A DNA stretch of 64,000 nucleotides, taken from assembly GCF_043195095.1 (NCBI RefSeq), contig NZ_JBAFWN010000013.1; one strand, written 5' to 3'. This stretch comes from NCEH01 sp043195095 (GTDB lineage Bacteria; Pseudomonadota; Alphaproteobacteria; Rhizobiales; Xanthobacteraceae). Numbering within the stretch: position 1 is the first letter of the stretch; each line of letters opens with the position of its first letter. The translations under genes and the position numbers were made by a program. The notes beneath the pieces were generated by a model, which saw only the letters and a list, made by a program, of their open reading frames with translations, was not told where the DNA came from and did no database searches. Positions 1-9,066 of this stretch are shown piece after piece.

Positions 1-219
1 TGGCAGGAACCCTCACGTCGATCCCCAGCCACGGTCCAGGGCGCATCCCCGACAACTCGCAAGGCGACGAGTCATTCCCATCTTGGGCAACATCGGCCCG
101 CCAGAACCGCTGCCGGGCACCATCGGCAAGCGGGGCCGGCGCTCAGCAACCGCCGTGAGCGAAGAGGCCGACGCGCTCCGCGGTCGGCACAGAAGCCTTC
201 CGGCAAGTCCGTAACACCC
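1..219. other. No gene recognised
   Basis: These bases lie downstream of the toxin gene. None of the frames gives a protein I recognise, and the open stretches read like out-of-frame GC-rich sequence. The 3' end of a gene that starts outside the window cannot be excluded. Confidence 0.4.
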
Positions 220-639
220 CTAGTCGATGCGATCTATGCGCACCTGTCCGGCCCGGAAGAGGGGAGACACCGCGCTCGCAAGTTTCATCATGAAGGAACG
301 ACTGAAACGTCCGAGTGCGGGCTCGCCCGCATCGAGATAGAAGGACCGCTCGGCGATATCATAATTGTACTCGCTGACGCTGATCCAGGCCCGCTTGAGA
401 TCGCTGAGCCCGCCGCGCCGGCATTCGATTTCGGGAACCTCGATCGCGACCTGCTCGGAGCCCGGTTGGCGGCTTGAAATCGCCAGGAGCGCAAGATGGG
501 TCAGACCGTCAGATCCGCGCACTGCGAGGATAACGCAGACGGGTCGATCCTTTCGACCTTCCGTCTCGCCGCGTTCCTGCTGCCACTTCCAGAGGTACGG
601 ATACTGGACGATCGTGCCGGGACGCAGGTCACCGGTCAT
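220..639 (-). CDS. PemK/MazF-like toxin of a type II toxin-antitoxin pair
   Basis: A 139-aa protein. The opening DLRPGTIVQYPYLW and the segment RKDRPVCVIL (a basic residue, then RP.CV) resemble the N-terminal beta-strand of the PemK/MazF/'growth inhibitor' family, whose members are ribosome-dependent or free mRNA endonucleases. I chose the ATG at 639 because it overlaps the end of the antitoxin gene by 11 bases. A longer upstream frame only reads antitoxin DNA. It is the second gene of a minus-strand TA operon. The fold is inferred from short motifs. A PemK-like protein without nuclease activity is possible. Confidence 0.72.
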   Translation of the reverse strand: MTGDLRPGTIVQYPYLWKWQQERGETEGRKDRPVCVILAVRGSDGLTHLALLAISSRQPGSEQVAIEVPEIECRRGGLSDLKRAWISVSEYNYDIAERSFYLDAGEPALGRFSRSFMMKLASAVSPLFRAGQVRIDRID

Positions 640-889
640 CGTCGTAGCCTTCGCCCGTCGCCAGACGGTCGACCTCAGCCGAGAACAACGAGGCGACGTC
701 GTCCGGCGTTTCACCGGCGGCGTATGCGCGGCGGGGGTCGCCTTCGCCCCTGATCTTCTGGTAGTGCTCGTAGCTCATCATGACGAAGCGGGGCTTGCGA
801 TGCCGCGTGATGACGATCGGCGACTTCGTCGCCGCATCGGTGACTTCGCCGACCTGCTTGTTGAGGTCATTGGTGGTGAAGGCGCGCAT
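629..889 (-). CDS. Phd/YefM-family antitoxin
   Basis: An 86-aa protein. Its N-terminus (FTTNDLNKQVGEV, then SPIVITRHRKPRFVMMSYEHYQKI) is a typical Phd/YefM dimerisation and DNA-binding domain: a short helix, then 'I T . . . KP . . V . . S . E . Y'. The C-terminal 30 residues are polar and probably disordered until they bind toxin. A GGGGAG ribosome site lies 8 bases before the ATG. It precedes and overlaps the toxin gene. By family analogy it neutralises the toxin and represses the operon, probably through the tandem repeats just upstream. Confidence 0.82.
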   Translation of the reverse strand: MRAFTTNDLNKQVGEVTDAATKSPIVITRHRKPRFVMMSYEHYQKIRGEGDPRRAYAAGETPDDVASLFSAEVDRLATGEGYDDDR

Positions 890-901
890 GTGAATGCTCC
901 C

Positions 902-948
902 CGAAAATATCCATGATTTCCATCATATCCATGTTTCCCATGATTTCA
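902..948 (-). promoter_or_regulatory. Tandem 9-bp repeats upstream of the TA operon
   Basis: Read on the minus strand, four adjacent 9-mers of the form ATGGnnAnn (ATGGGAAAC, ATGGATATG, ATGGAAATC, ATGGATATT) lead up to the antitoxin ribosome site. On the plus strand this shows as two copies of CCATGATTTC at 911-920 and 938-947. The AT-rich block stands out from its GC-rich surroundings and is a candidate operator for the Phd-like repressor. Confidence 0.5.
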
Positions 949-961
949 AGGGAACCGACGC

Positions 962-1894
962 TCACGCGCCGCCCCCGAACCGCCAGACCGGGATGCCCAT
1001 CGCCTTCGCCTTGTCGGCCAAGTTGTCGGTGATCCCGGAGCCTGGGAAGACAACGACGCCGATCGGCAGCGCCCTGAGCAATTCGTCGTTGCGCTTGAAA
1101 GGCGCCGCCTTGGCGTGCCGCGTCCAGTCGGGCTTGAAGGACACTTGCGGTACCTTGCGCGCATCCGCCCACCTTGAGGCGATGAACTCCGCGCCCTTCG
1201 TCGATCCGCCATGGAGCAGCACCAAGTCGGTATGTTTGGCATGTACCTTGTCGAGCACGTCCCAGATCGCCTGGTAGTCGTTGCAGTCGAGGCCGCCGGC
1301 GAAGGCGACCTTCACGCCGGCCGGCATCAGCGGCTCGATCTCGATCCGGCGCTTGGCGGCGAGGAAGTCCCGGCTGTCTATGACTGCGGCGGTCAGGTTG
1401 CGATGGTTGACCTTCGAACCGGTCCGCGGATGCCACACCGATCCGACATGGGCCTCGAAGAGGTCGGCCGCGTGCTCACGGAAGAACTCCATGGTCTCGC
1501 GGCGCTCGATCATGGTCGTGCCCTGGGCGATGAGGCGCTCGAGTTCGACGGAGCGCACCTCCGAGCCGTCCTGTTCCTGCTGGCTCTTGCGCTGGTCGTC
1601 CTCATTGCGGTCGAGCTCGCGCTGGATGCGGCCCGCCGCGCGGTGGAACAGGTTGACGGTCGACCAGAGCAGGTCCTCGAGGTCGGGCTCGAGCCGGGTG
1701 TCGGCCAGGGTCGCGATGAGGGCATCGAAGATGTCGGCGAGGGCGCCCCGGACCACGGGCTCGTCGGGGAGGGGTCTCGGATCGGGCTCGTCCTGGTGCG
1801 GACGGTGGCCGTAGAGCTGCAGTTCGTGGATGACCTGGGATGTCGCGGACGAAGCGTGGATCGGCTCGTCGTCGGGGTGCTGGTCGATCGCCAT
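962..1894 (-). CDS. DUF2493 (YspA-like SLOG-fold) protein
   Basis: A 310-aa protein. The last ~130 residues carry the DUF2493/SLOG signature: KVAFAGG, then LVLLHGG.TKGAEFIASRWA, then VSFKPDWTRHAKAAPFKRND and VVVFPGSGITDNLADKA, ending in IPVWRFGG. SLOG domains bind nucleotide-derived ligands such as ADP-ribose or NAD. The N-terminal half is charged and helical (residues ~60-150), likely coiled. The start at 1894 (MAIDQHP) was chosen because upstream residues look non-coding. Such genes are common in rhizobial plasmids and ICEs. A role in conflict or defence signalling is inferred only from the SLOG family. Confidence 0.85.
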   Translation of the reverse strand: MAIDQHPDDEPIHASSATSQVIHELQLYGHRPHQDEPDPRPLPDEPVVRGALADIFDALIATLADTRLEPDLEDLLWSTVNLFHRAAGRIQRELDRNEDDQRKSQQEQDGSEVRSVELERLIAQGTTMIERRETMEFFREHAADLFEAHVGSVWHPRTGSKVNHRNLTAAVIDSRDFLAAKRRIEIEPLMPAGVKVAFAGGLDCNDYQAIWDVLDKVHAKHTDLVLLHGGSTKGAEFIASRWADARKVPQVSFKPDWTRHAKAAPFKRNDELLRALPIGVVVFPGSGITDNLADKAKAMGIPVWRFGGGA

Positions 1895-2041
1895 GGGGAT
1901 GTCCTCCGTGGGGCGGCGGCCGCGCCCATCGCGGCCTTCGTGGCGATCAGGCGGCGGAGGGGTCGGGCTTGCACCGCCAAGCGCAGCGCGGCGGCCGGAG
2001 CATCGCGGAGGAGGGCAGGGCGGCGGCTGTTTTGATTCGCG

Positions 2042-2064
2042 ATGCAAAGGCAGGCTTGCCTGCC
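2042..2064 (-). terminator. Hairpin followed by T-run
   Basis: A perfect 7-bp inverted repeat, GGCAGGC-AA-GCCTGCC on the minus strand, is followed by TTTG. It lies in the 336-bp gap between the toprim gene and the DUF2493 gene. I see no gene in the rest of that gap (1895-2230). It could end the upstream transcript, although the T-run is short. Confidence 0.4.
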
Positions 2065-2230
2065 GGCGGAAAACAGTTGCCGACCGCACTTGCCGGCCCG
2101 GCCGCTCTGACGCCCACTCGCCCTCTAGAAGGCCATGGATGCGGCCCTCTCTCGCCAAGGGACAATCTCCTGCGATCAGCACGACCGGCTCCCCGATGCC
2201 GCGCACCTCTTCCCCTCCCGGCGCATTCCG

Positions 2231-3292
2231 TCACGCCGCGAGCAGGAACCGCGCTCCGTCCTGCGGGACGAGTTGAGACCCCAGATCCTCAGTGAGACTG
2301 GGGCTGCCGAGCCGTCGAAGGTCTTCGTTGAAATCGCCCAGCCTCGGCGACAGCGTCAGAACCTCGATCCCGAGCTGCCGCGCACGCCGGCTCAACCGTT
2401 CCATCCCACTGCGTCCGGCAGGATCAGCATCGACAGCGACGTAGAGACGCCCCAGCGAAGGCGGGAGCTGGATCGCGGCAAGGTGGTTGGCCGACAGGCC
2501 AGCGATCATCGGCATCCTGGGCATGACCATGCGCAGCGACATCATGGTCTCGACGCCTTCGCCGGCCGCCATCACCGGGTTGGATTCGTCGGAGCGCATG
2601 CCGAAGCGAACGCCGTTGCCGAGAAGGTCTCCCATCGCCCGCCGCTGCGACGCGACCGGCGCTTTCTCGCCAATGTCGTAGGGATGAAGCCAGGTGCGAT
2701 GCACGCCGGTGATGCGTCCGCGATCGTCGGTGACGGCTGCGATCAGAGCCGGGAACGTGCGTGTCGGTGCATCATCATGGTCGCGATAATAGCAATGCGG
2801 ATGGAAACGAAGGAACCGGTCATCGACGATCGCTGAGGCGATGCTACGGTGCTTCAGGTAACCATCGGCCCACGTGTCGGCGATCGGGCGCGCCATGGCG
2901 AACAGACGCCGTGCCGCCTCGGCGGTATTGCGCGGCTTCGACGAAAATCGTGATCCAGATAGGGGAGGAGGCTCCGGCAGGGGCAGGCTGAGGAAAGCCC
3001 GCGCTTCATCCTTGGCGTCGCGGATGTCGGTGAGGCCACGGTTGAGTGCGATCAGATCCAGCAGGTCGCCATGCTCACCGGTTGCGCCATCGGTCCACTT
3101 GCCGGCAGCACCCTTGCCGTAGTCGGGGCCGCTGAGCCTGACATAGAGGGATCGCCCCGGCGTGCCGAGCGTGTCGCCGACAAGCCAATAGCGACCTTCC
3201 TTGTGACCGGCACGGAGATAATGCCGGCACACCGCTTCGGCGTGATGCGCGAGGCGGCGTGCCAGCTCGGAGGTCGAGTTGGCGGAGGACAT
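2231..3292 (-). CDS. Toprim-domain protein (DNA primase-like, ICE type)
   Basis: A 353-aa protein. The N-terminal half has the DUF7146-like region seen with plasmid toprim proteins (RYWLVGDT, GKWTDGATGEHGDLLDLI). The C-terminal half is a toprim domain: the acidic motif GEGVETMMSL (residues ~245-254) and the DxD motif VDADPAGR (~290-297), which bind catalytic metal in primases and topoisomerases. I see no zinc ribbon, so it may act on single strands after conjugative entry, as plasmid primases do. It lies 15 bp after the helicase gene on the same strand and probably shares its transcript. Confidence 0.88.
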   Translation of the reverse strand: MSSANSTSELARRLAHHAEAVCRHYLRAGHKEGRYWLVGDTLGTPGRSLYVRLSGPDYGKGAAGKWTDGATGEHGDLLDLIALNRGLTDIRDAKDEARAFLSLPLPEPPPLSGSRFSSKPRNTAEAARRLFAMARPIADTWADGYLKHRSIASAIVDDRFLRFHPHCYYRDHDDAPTRTFPALIAAVTDDRGRITGVHRTWLHPYDIGEKAPVASQRRAMGDLLGNGVRFGMRSDESNPVMAAGEGVETMMSLRMVMPRMPMIAGLSANHLAAIQLPPSLGRLYVAVDADPAGRSGMERLSRRARQLGIEVLTLSPRLGDFNEDLRRLGSPSLTEDLGSQLVPQDGARFLLAA

Positions 3293-3307
3293 CGTGACGG
3301 CCTCCGA

Positions 3308-6300
3308 TCAAGCGGCCGCGCGGTCGATGACCGTCGTGAACGGGTGGCGATCCAGCAGCCGGCCAACGACATCGAAGCCCGACACGCCGACCGGGACGAA
3401 GAAGCGCAGCTTCCAGGCGATGATCTCGCTGAAAAGGCCCATCGCGCGGAGCCGGTCCCGCATGCCCTCAGTGAACCCGGTGAGCTCGATGCGATGATCG
3501 TTCATCACGCGCACCCGGCGAAGCTGGAGCCCGTCGGCAAGTTGCAGGACGGCGCGGCCGGCCGAGACCGCCTCCCATGCTTCCCCTGTGGTGAGCGTCG
3601 GCGCGCCATCCTGGCCAAGATTGCGATAGAGCGTCGAGAGTGCCGCCGGCGAAATCAGCCGGCCGATGACGCGCTCGCCGTCATCGGTCTGCAGGCGGTA
3701 GACCTTGCAGGTCTCGTCGGGGATTCGCTTCCAGATCGGGAGCAGAAGGCCGGTGACGACATGAAACGTCGACGTCGTGAACTCCGGCAGGTCCGCGATC
3801 TCGGCAGACCAGGCCGCAACGAAGCTCTCGCGATCCGCTTCCTCCCAATGCGTCTGCGACAGCGCGTCGAGGCCGATCGCATGCCGCTCCGTCGGCCGCA
3901 GCAGGCGGACGCGGCGCTCCACCTCGCCGTCGTCGAGCATCAGGCTCGCAGCGGAAACCTGGACGGCGGCGCGGTTCGACTTGGCATTGATCAGCAGCCT
4001 GGCATCACGCTCGGCAACGCGCTGCAACGCCTCGTCGAGCGACATCGGCTCGTTGCGATCCTTCCGCGCGATCGTGAAGACGCGGGTTTCGGCGCCGGAG
4101 GCGTCATGGACGTAGACGGTGCGGCGCTTGGCGACGACCATGCTGTCGGCCCGCACGGTCTCGACGCCGGCGTCGTAGTGACCCGAGGCAATGGCCCCCT
4201 CGATCTTCGCCACCAGGATGGTCTCGAAGACATCGAAGAGCAGGTTTTGCGTGCCGATGGTCAGAGCGAGCAAACGGTTCAGGAAGGTGGTGATCGCCGG
4301 CAGCTCCTCCCGGATCGATCCGTCGCTATCGGTCAGCGAAAGGCCCGTGGCGCTCTCGAACTGCTGCAGCGAGCACCCGTCGATCTTGCCAGTGAGGAGG
4401 CGCAGATAGAATTGCCGCAGCGCCGCTTTCGCGTAAGCCGATTCGAGATTGTCATCGGCGCGGAACAGGCCCTGGCCGCCGGTCTGGCGCTGGCCCTTGG
4501 TGATGGCGCCGAGCGTGTCGAGCCGGCGCGCGATCGTCGACAGGAAGCGCTTTTCCGCCTTCACATTGGTCGCAACCGGACGGAAGAGAGGCGGCTGCGC
4601 CTGATTGGTGCGGTTCGTCCGCCCGAGGCCCTGGATGGCCGTGTCGGCTTTCCACCCGGCCTCGAGGAGGTAGTGGACGCGCAGGCGCCGGTTCCGCGCC
4701 GAGAGTTCGGCGTGGTAGCTGCGGCCGGTGCCGCCCGCATCGGAGAAGACGAGGATGCGCTTGTCGTCGTCCATGAACGCCTGCGTCTCGGCGAGGTTTG
4801 CGGAGCCCGGGCGATTTTCGACGGCAAGGCGATCGAGGCCGTCCTTGCCGGCCTTGCGCACGATACGGCGGGACCGGCCGGTGACCTCTGCGACAATATC
4901 CGTCCCGAAGCGCTGGATGATCTGATCGAGTGCGCTCTGGACGGGATCGAGCCCCGCGAGATGCTCGATCATCCGGTCGCGGCGCGCCACGGCCTCGCGG
5001 CATTGCACCGGATGGCCATCCTCGAAGACCGGCCGCGACGACAGATTGCCCTCGCTGTCCGTGAAAGGCTGAAAAAGCTGCGTCGGAAAGGAATGCTGGA
5101 GATAGTCCAGCACGTATTCCCTCGGCGTCACGTCGACCTGGATATCGCCCCAGTCCTCGGTCGGGATCTCGGCGAGCCGTCGCTCGAGCAGAGCCTCGCC
5201 GGTCGACACGATCTGAATAACCGCCGCGTGGCCAGCGGCGAGATCCTGATCGACGGCAGCGATCAGGCTCGGGGTTTTCATCGCGGTAATGAGGTGGCTA
5301 AAGAAGCGCTGCTTCGAACTTTCAAACGCCGAGAGCGCGGCCGACATCGCCTGGCCATTGAGCGTGCCCTTGCTCGAGCGGATGTTCGAGGCTTCCATCG
5401 CCGCGCGCAGGTTGTTGTGGATGATCTGGAAGGCGCCGGCATAAGCATCGTAGATGCGGATCTGATCGGGGGTGAGCTGATGCTCGACGAGCTCATATTC
5501 GACGCCCTCATAGGAGAGCGACCGCGCGGCGTAGAGCCCGAGCGCCTTCAGGTCGCGCGCCAGCACCTCCATCGCGGCGACGCCACCGTCTTCGATGGCG
5601 GCGACGAATTCCGCGCGATTGGCGAAGGGGAAGTCGGTGCCGCCCCACAGGCCGAGGCGCTGGGCGTAGGCCAGGTTCTCGACGGTCGTCGCGCCCGTCG
5701 CCGAGACGTAGAGGATGCGGGCGTCCGGCAACGCGTGCTGCAGCCGCAGTCCGGCCTTGCCCTGCTGCGAGGCCGCCTGGTCGCCGCGCTCGGTCTTGCC
5801 GCCGGCGGCGTTGGCCATGGCGTGGGCCTCGTCGAACACGATCACGCCATCGAAGTCCTTGCCGAGCCAGTCGACGATCTGCTGGACGCGGCTGACCTTA
5901 CCCTCGCGCTCCTGCGAGCGGATCGTGGCGTAGGTGGTGAACAGGATGCCTTCGTCGAGGCGGATCGCCGAGCCCTGGCGAAACCGCGACAGTGGCGTGA
6001 CCAGGAGACGTTCCTGGCCGAGGGCCGACCAGTCGCGCTGCGCATCTTCCAGCAGCTTGTCCGACTTCGAGACCCAGACGGCGCGCCGACGGCCGTGCAG
6101 CCAATTGTCGAGCAGGACGCCGGCGACCTGGCGGCCCTTACCGGCCCCCGTCCCGTCGCCGAGGAACCAGCCGCGCCTGAAACGAACCGCGTTCTCGGCA
6201 TCGTCTGGCGCCGCGGCGACCACGTCATAGGTCGCATCGACCGTCCAGGACCCCGCGAGATGACCCGCATGGGCCTCGCCGGCATAGATCACGCTCTCCA

Positions 6301-7678
6301 GCTGCGCGTCGGAGAGCAGGCCCTCGGTGATCACTTTCGCGGGGAGCCGCGGGCGACAGGCCGGCTTGGGCGGCGCGACCGAGGCCATTGCCGCCGATTG
6401 CACCAGAAGGGTCGGATGCGGCATCGCGTCCGGAATCCGGATCGATTGCAGCGCGTAGCCCTCATAGATCGCGTCCGAGAGGCTGCCGCGCTCGGTCGGC
6501 GCCCAATCCACGGTCTCGTATGCGAGCTCGACAACCGGCTCGTCAGGCGCCGGCAGCATGGTCGAACGAAGTGGACGCGACGCGGTCGATGGGATCTGGC
6601 GCGGCTGCCTGACGATCGACGGGGAGGACGAGCGAGCCGCCGCCATCCCAATGGGCGCGCGCTTCGGCAGCCGCTCGGCGATCCAGTCCAGCAGCATGCC
6701 GACGTCGGACGCGGCACCGGGCGAGACCGGAAACGCGCTCGCATCCTCGGCTGGCACCTTGTCGATGACCGTCAGCCTCGTCTCGATCGTCGTGCCGTGA
6801 GGCGCGTAGACGCGGCCGTCAATGGCTGCGGAGAACACGACGCGCCCACGTTCCTGGAGGCGGATGAAGCCGTCGCGCCACCGTGGCGCATCCGGCGCCA
6901 TGCTCGCTCCGGTGATCGCGACCAGTCGGCCGCCGTCCCTCAACCTCGCGAAGGCAGACACGAGATGCTGGAACGCGGCGTCCCGCACTGTCCCATCGAC
7001 ATGAGCGGCAACGGAGAATGGCGGGTTCATCAGGACGACGGTGGGGCCACTGCCCTCGTCGAGCCGATCATCGATCTGGGCCGCATCGTGGTGCGTGACC
7101 GTGACCGAAGGAAACAGCATCCCGAGCAGATCCGCGCGCGTCGCGGCAAGCTCGTTGAGCATCATGCTCACGCCAGGCTGCTCCGCAAGAATGGCGAGGA
7201 GCCCGGTGCCGGCCGAGGGTTCGAGCACGACGTCCCCGTCCGTGACGCCAGCGGCAACAGCCGCGACGAAGCCGAGGTCGATCGGCGTCGAGAACTGCTG
7301 AAAGCTCTGGCTTTCCTCGGAGCGACGGGTCTGGGTCGGCAGCAGCGCCGCGACGCGCGAGAGCATCGCGAGAAGCGCCGCGGGCTTTGCCGCCTGCCGG
7401 CGCATGGCCGGGCCATACTTGCGCAGGAACAGGACCTGCGCGGCCTCGCAGGCCTCATAGGCGTCGCGCCAGAGCCACCTGCCATCCGAATCCGAGCCGC
7501 CGGTGGCCGCCTCCATCGCACTGCGGAGAATGGGGGTGGTGATGCGGCGCCCGCGTGCGAGCTCTGGCAGAAGGAACTCGGCGGCCGCAAGAATTTGGGC
7601 TGCAGTCAATGGGGCGGACGAGGCGGGAGCCGGAGATACAGCGGCACCTGCTGCAGACGAGGGGGAAAGGCCGTTCAT
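3308..7678 (-). CDS. Strawberry-notch helicase with N-terminal DNA methyltransferase domain
   Basis: A 1456-aa fusion. Residues ~130-300 form a Rossmann methyltransferase with the SAM motif EPSAGTG (~151-157) and the adenine-type catalytic motif NPPF (~212). Residues ~440-1150 are an SF2 helicase of the strawberry-notch type: Walker A GTGAGKGR (~507), DEAH box FDEAHAMAN (~614) and motif VI QGLGRTNRTNQ (~1018). The order resembles DarB of phage P1, which protects incoming DNA from restriction. It faces a toprim gene downstream and carries the repeated leader upstream. An anti-restriction or DNA-processing role at entry is inferred from this family and from ArdC nearby. Confidence 0.88.
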   Translation of the reverse strand: MNGLSPSSAAGAAVSPAPASSAPLTAAQILAAAEFLLPELARGRRITTPILRSAMEAATGGSDSDGRWLWRDAYEACEAAQVLFLRKYGPAMRRQAAKPAALLAMLSRVAALLPTQTRRSEESQSFQQFSTPIDLGFVAAVAAGVTDGDVVLEPSAGTGLLAILAEQPGVSMMLNELAATRADLLGMLFPSVTVTHHDAAQIDDRLDEGSGPTVVLMNPPFSVAAHVDGTVRDAAFQHLVSAFARLRDGGRLVAITGASMAPDAPRWRDGFIRLQERGRVVFSAAIDGRVYAPHGTTIETRLTVIDKVPAEDASAFPVSPGAASDVGMLLDWIAERLPKRAPIGMAAARSSSPSIVRQPRQIPSTASRPLRSTMLPAPDEPVVELAYETVDWAPTERGSLSDAIYEGYALQSIRIPDAMPHPTLLVQSAAMASVAPPKPACRPRLPAKVITEGLLSDAQLESVIYAGEAHAGHLAGSWTVDATYDVVAAAPDDAENAVRFRRGWFLGDGTGAGKGRQVAGVLLDNWLHGRRRAVWVSKSDKLLEDAQRDWSALGQERLLVTPLSRFRQGSAIRLDEGILFTTYATIRSQEREGKVSRVQQIVDWLGKDFDGVIVFDEAHAMANAAGGKTERGDQAASQQGKAGLRLQHALPDARILYVSATGATTVENLAYAQRLGLWGGTDFPFANRAEFVAAIEDGGVAAMEVLARDLKALGLYAARSLSYEGVEYELVEHQLTPDQIRIYDAYAGAFQIIHNNLRAAMEASNIRSSKGTLNGQAMSAALSAFESSKQRFFSHLITAMKTPSLIAAVDQDLAAGHAAVIQIVSTGEALLERRLAEIPTEDWGDIQVDVTPREYVLDYLQHSFPTQLFQPFTDSEGNLSSRPVFEDGHPVQCREAVARRDRMIEHLAGLDPVQSALDQIIQRFGTDIVAEVTGRSRRIVRKAGKDGLDRLAVENRPGSANLAETQAFMDDDKRILVFSDAGGTGRSYHAELSARNRRLRVHYLLEAGWKADTAIQGLGRTNRTNQAQPPLFRPVATNVKAEKRFLSTIARRLDTLGAITKGQRQTGGQGLFRADDNLESAYAKAALRQFYLRLLTGKIDGCSLQQFESATGLSLTDSDGSIREELPAITTFLNRLLALTIGTQNLLFDVFETILVAKIEGAIASGHYDAGVETVRADSMVVAKRRTVYVHDASGAETRVFTIARKDRNEPMSLDEALQRVAERDARLLINAKSNRAAVQVSAASLMLDDGEVERRVRLLRPTERHAIGLDALSQTHWEEADRESFVAAWSAEIADLPEFTTSTFHVVTGLLLPIWKRIPDETCKVYRLQTDDGERVIGRLISPAALSTLYRNLGQDGAPTLTTGEAWEAVSAGRAVLQLADGLQLRRVRVMNDHRIELTGFTEGMRDRLRAMGLFSEIIAWKLRFFVPVGVSGFDVVGRLLDRHPFTTVIDRAAA

Positions 7679-7800
7679 GTGGGACGATCCGGGAGAGCTG
7701 GGACGGGCAATCCGCCGGTCGCTCTCTCTCAGTCCCGGCCGGATCCCCCCGTTCCGGCCTTTCTCTCACTCTCGGGTCGGCACGCCTGGCCGCGGCACTT
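7679..7800 (-). repeat. Repeated leader, copy C (divergent)
   Basis: The DNA before the helicase gene resembles the leaders of the ParB-like and ArdC genes. All carry a GGCCGG core followed by a CTCTC.CTCTC block in plus-strand orientation. This copy is the most diverged of the three. It may hold the promoter or an operator of the helicase-toprim transcript. Confidence 0.4.
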
Positions 7801-7823
7801 GGCGGCGGCCAGCGCGCGGCGGG

Positions 7824-8021
7824 TCAGGAAACATCGAAGTCATCAGCCAGGCCAAGCTCTTTCAGCCTCGCGACATCTTCGAGACGGACAATTTCGAAGT
7901 CGTCGGATCGGTGGCTGAACTCGCCGCGCCACACCTCTCCGAGCGTCGCCCACGCCCCATCCGGCCACACTGCGATATCGTAGGGATGGTACGGCGGCGT
8001 CTGCATGGTCGTCCTGCTCAT
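7824..8021 (-). CDS. Small conserved-type hypothetical protein
   Basis: A 65-aa acidic protein with aromatic-rich N-terminal half (PPYHPYDIAVWPDGAWATLGEVWRG) and a C-terminal helix. I do not recognise a family. It reads as a real compact protein rather than a shadow, lies on the same strand as its neighbours, and has a separate gap on each side. Function unknown. Confidence 0.6.
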   Translation of the reverse strand: MSRTTMQTPPYHPYDIAVWPDGAWATLGEVWRGEFSHRSDDFEIVRLEDVARLKELGLADDFDVS

Positions 8022-8301
8022 GATCCAGTCTTTCTGAAATTGGTCGGGGTCATTCCCGATGACGCCATAGGAGAGGGCTGGACGGCGCGGTCACCGAGTA
8101 GACGAGGGGAACCCCTCGCGGGTTGACCGACACAGCCGGCGAGACCGCTACCAAGGTGGCAATGGAAGGGATGGCCACGGCTCATACACGGGGCATGGGC
8201 AAGATGACCGCCAGGACAGACGGTATGCCGTAACCGGAACTATGCCGGATCGCGCCGGAACAGCGGGGACGCCTCCATGGGTACATGATGAATCGGCGGC
8301 G
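8022..8301. other. 280-bp gap without a recognised gene
   Basis: No convincing frame is seen. It contains a small palindrome (CGAGGGGAACCCCTCG, 8103-8118) and, at 8111-8129, a 19-base motif found again with two changes at 18079-18097. It is the upstream region of the 65-aa gene and the downstream region of the DUF4326 gene. Confidence 0.5.
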
Positions 8302-8610
8302 TTAGGCCGCCTGGCGCCACCAGGCGATGCGCTCCTCGCGCGTCGCGCTGGCGAGCCGCAGCAGGAGGTCGCCATGGCACGCTGCCGGCGCGCAGAAGCA
8401 GACGAGATCGTGACCGCGAAGCTCGTCGAGAGCTCGAAGAAGATGATGCTGGTCATGCAGCCAGCGCTCATGTTTCGCGATGACGGTCGCACGATCGCCA
8501 TCGGGGCCAATCCTGAATGGATTGCCCCACTTTGTCCCGCGGCCGATATAGATGGCGCCGTGCGGGACGCCGACCTTGTGCTTGTTGAGAACCTTGCACA
8601 TCGCCGTCAC
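8302..8610 (-). CDS. DUF4326 protein
   Basis: A 102-aa protein (or 99 aa from the second Met at 8601) spanning the whole DUF4326 domain. Diagnostic segments are GAIYIGRGTKWGNPF near the N-terminus and LRGHDLVCFCAPAACHGD, with its C.C....CHGD metal-like cluster, near residues 64-81. Such proteins are frequent in phages and plasmids, and their role is not established. An AGGAGGTGA ribosome site lies before the start. It is in the minus-strand ICE gene run. Confidence 0.85.
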   Translation of the reverse strand: MTAMCKVLNKHKVGVPHGAIYIGRGTKWGNPFRIGPDGDRATVIAKHERWLHDQHHLLRALDELRGHDLVCFCAPAACHGDLLLRLASATREERIAWWRQAA

Positions 8611-8751
8611 CTCCTGATCCGCGCTGCAACGGCATGTCGGCGGGACGCAGCCAGGCTTTGCAGGTCACGCTCGACCTCATGGTCGGGGCGGAAACGGCGT
8701 GTCCGTTGACCCGCAAAGTGCGGCGTCCAGACAGGACCTGTTGCGGGCGCG

Positions 8752-8994
8752 TCAGGTCGACGGCGATGTCGCCGGCGGTTCGAGAGGCGGCAGATAGGCG
8801 TCGTAGGGGTCCGCATCGGCGAGACGACCAAAGGGGGTCATCGTGAAGTCGGCGCCGTCGCGACCGACGGCACAGATCACGTATCGCGGCGCACCGGTCA
8901 CCGCGTCAGCACATTCCAGCAAAGCGAGGTTTCCGTCGCGGGCGGCCCGCAGGAGCGTCTGGAAGTTCGCGCGTGCATGGTCGGGTATAGCCAT
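8752..8994 (-). CDS. DUF6117-type small protein
   Basis: An 80-aa protein. The sequence (HARANFQTLLRAA, LALLECADA.TG.PRYVICAVGRDG, TPFGRLADADPYDAY) matches my memory of the DUF6117 family found next to ParB-like and ArdC genes in alphaproteobacterial plasmids and ICEs. Function unknown. A CAGGAG ribosome site follows directly on a hairpin with a T-run (9016-9035). Confidence 0.72.
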   Translation of the reverse strand: MAIPDHARANFQTLLRAARDGNLALLECADAVTGAPRYVICAVGRDGADFTMTPFGRLADADPYDAYLPPLEPPATSPST

Positions 8995-9007
8995 GGCAGG
9001 TCTCCTG

Positions 9008-9035
9008 AATCAAAAGCCCGGCACAGTGGCCGGGC
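9008..9035 (-). terminator. Hairpin-T-run-ribosome site element 1
   Basis: On the minus strand GCCCGGC (9029-9035) pairs with GCCGGGC (9016-9022) over a 6-base loop and is followed by TTTTGATT, then CAGGAG and the start of the 80-aa gene. It looks like an intrinsic terminator lying about 20 bases before the next start codon. Confidence 0.6.
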
Positions 9036-9066
9036 GCAAACGGAGGCGTGAGCAGGGAAGGGGAGG

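Noticed and set aside
3071..7918. A very long plus-strand open frame (about 1615 codons)
   Set aside because: It runs opposite the strawberry-notch gene and reads as its reverse shadow (Arg/Asp/Leu-rich, no motif). The minus-strand frame has clear catalytic motifs.
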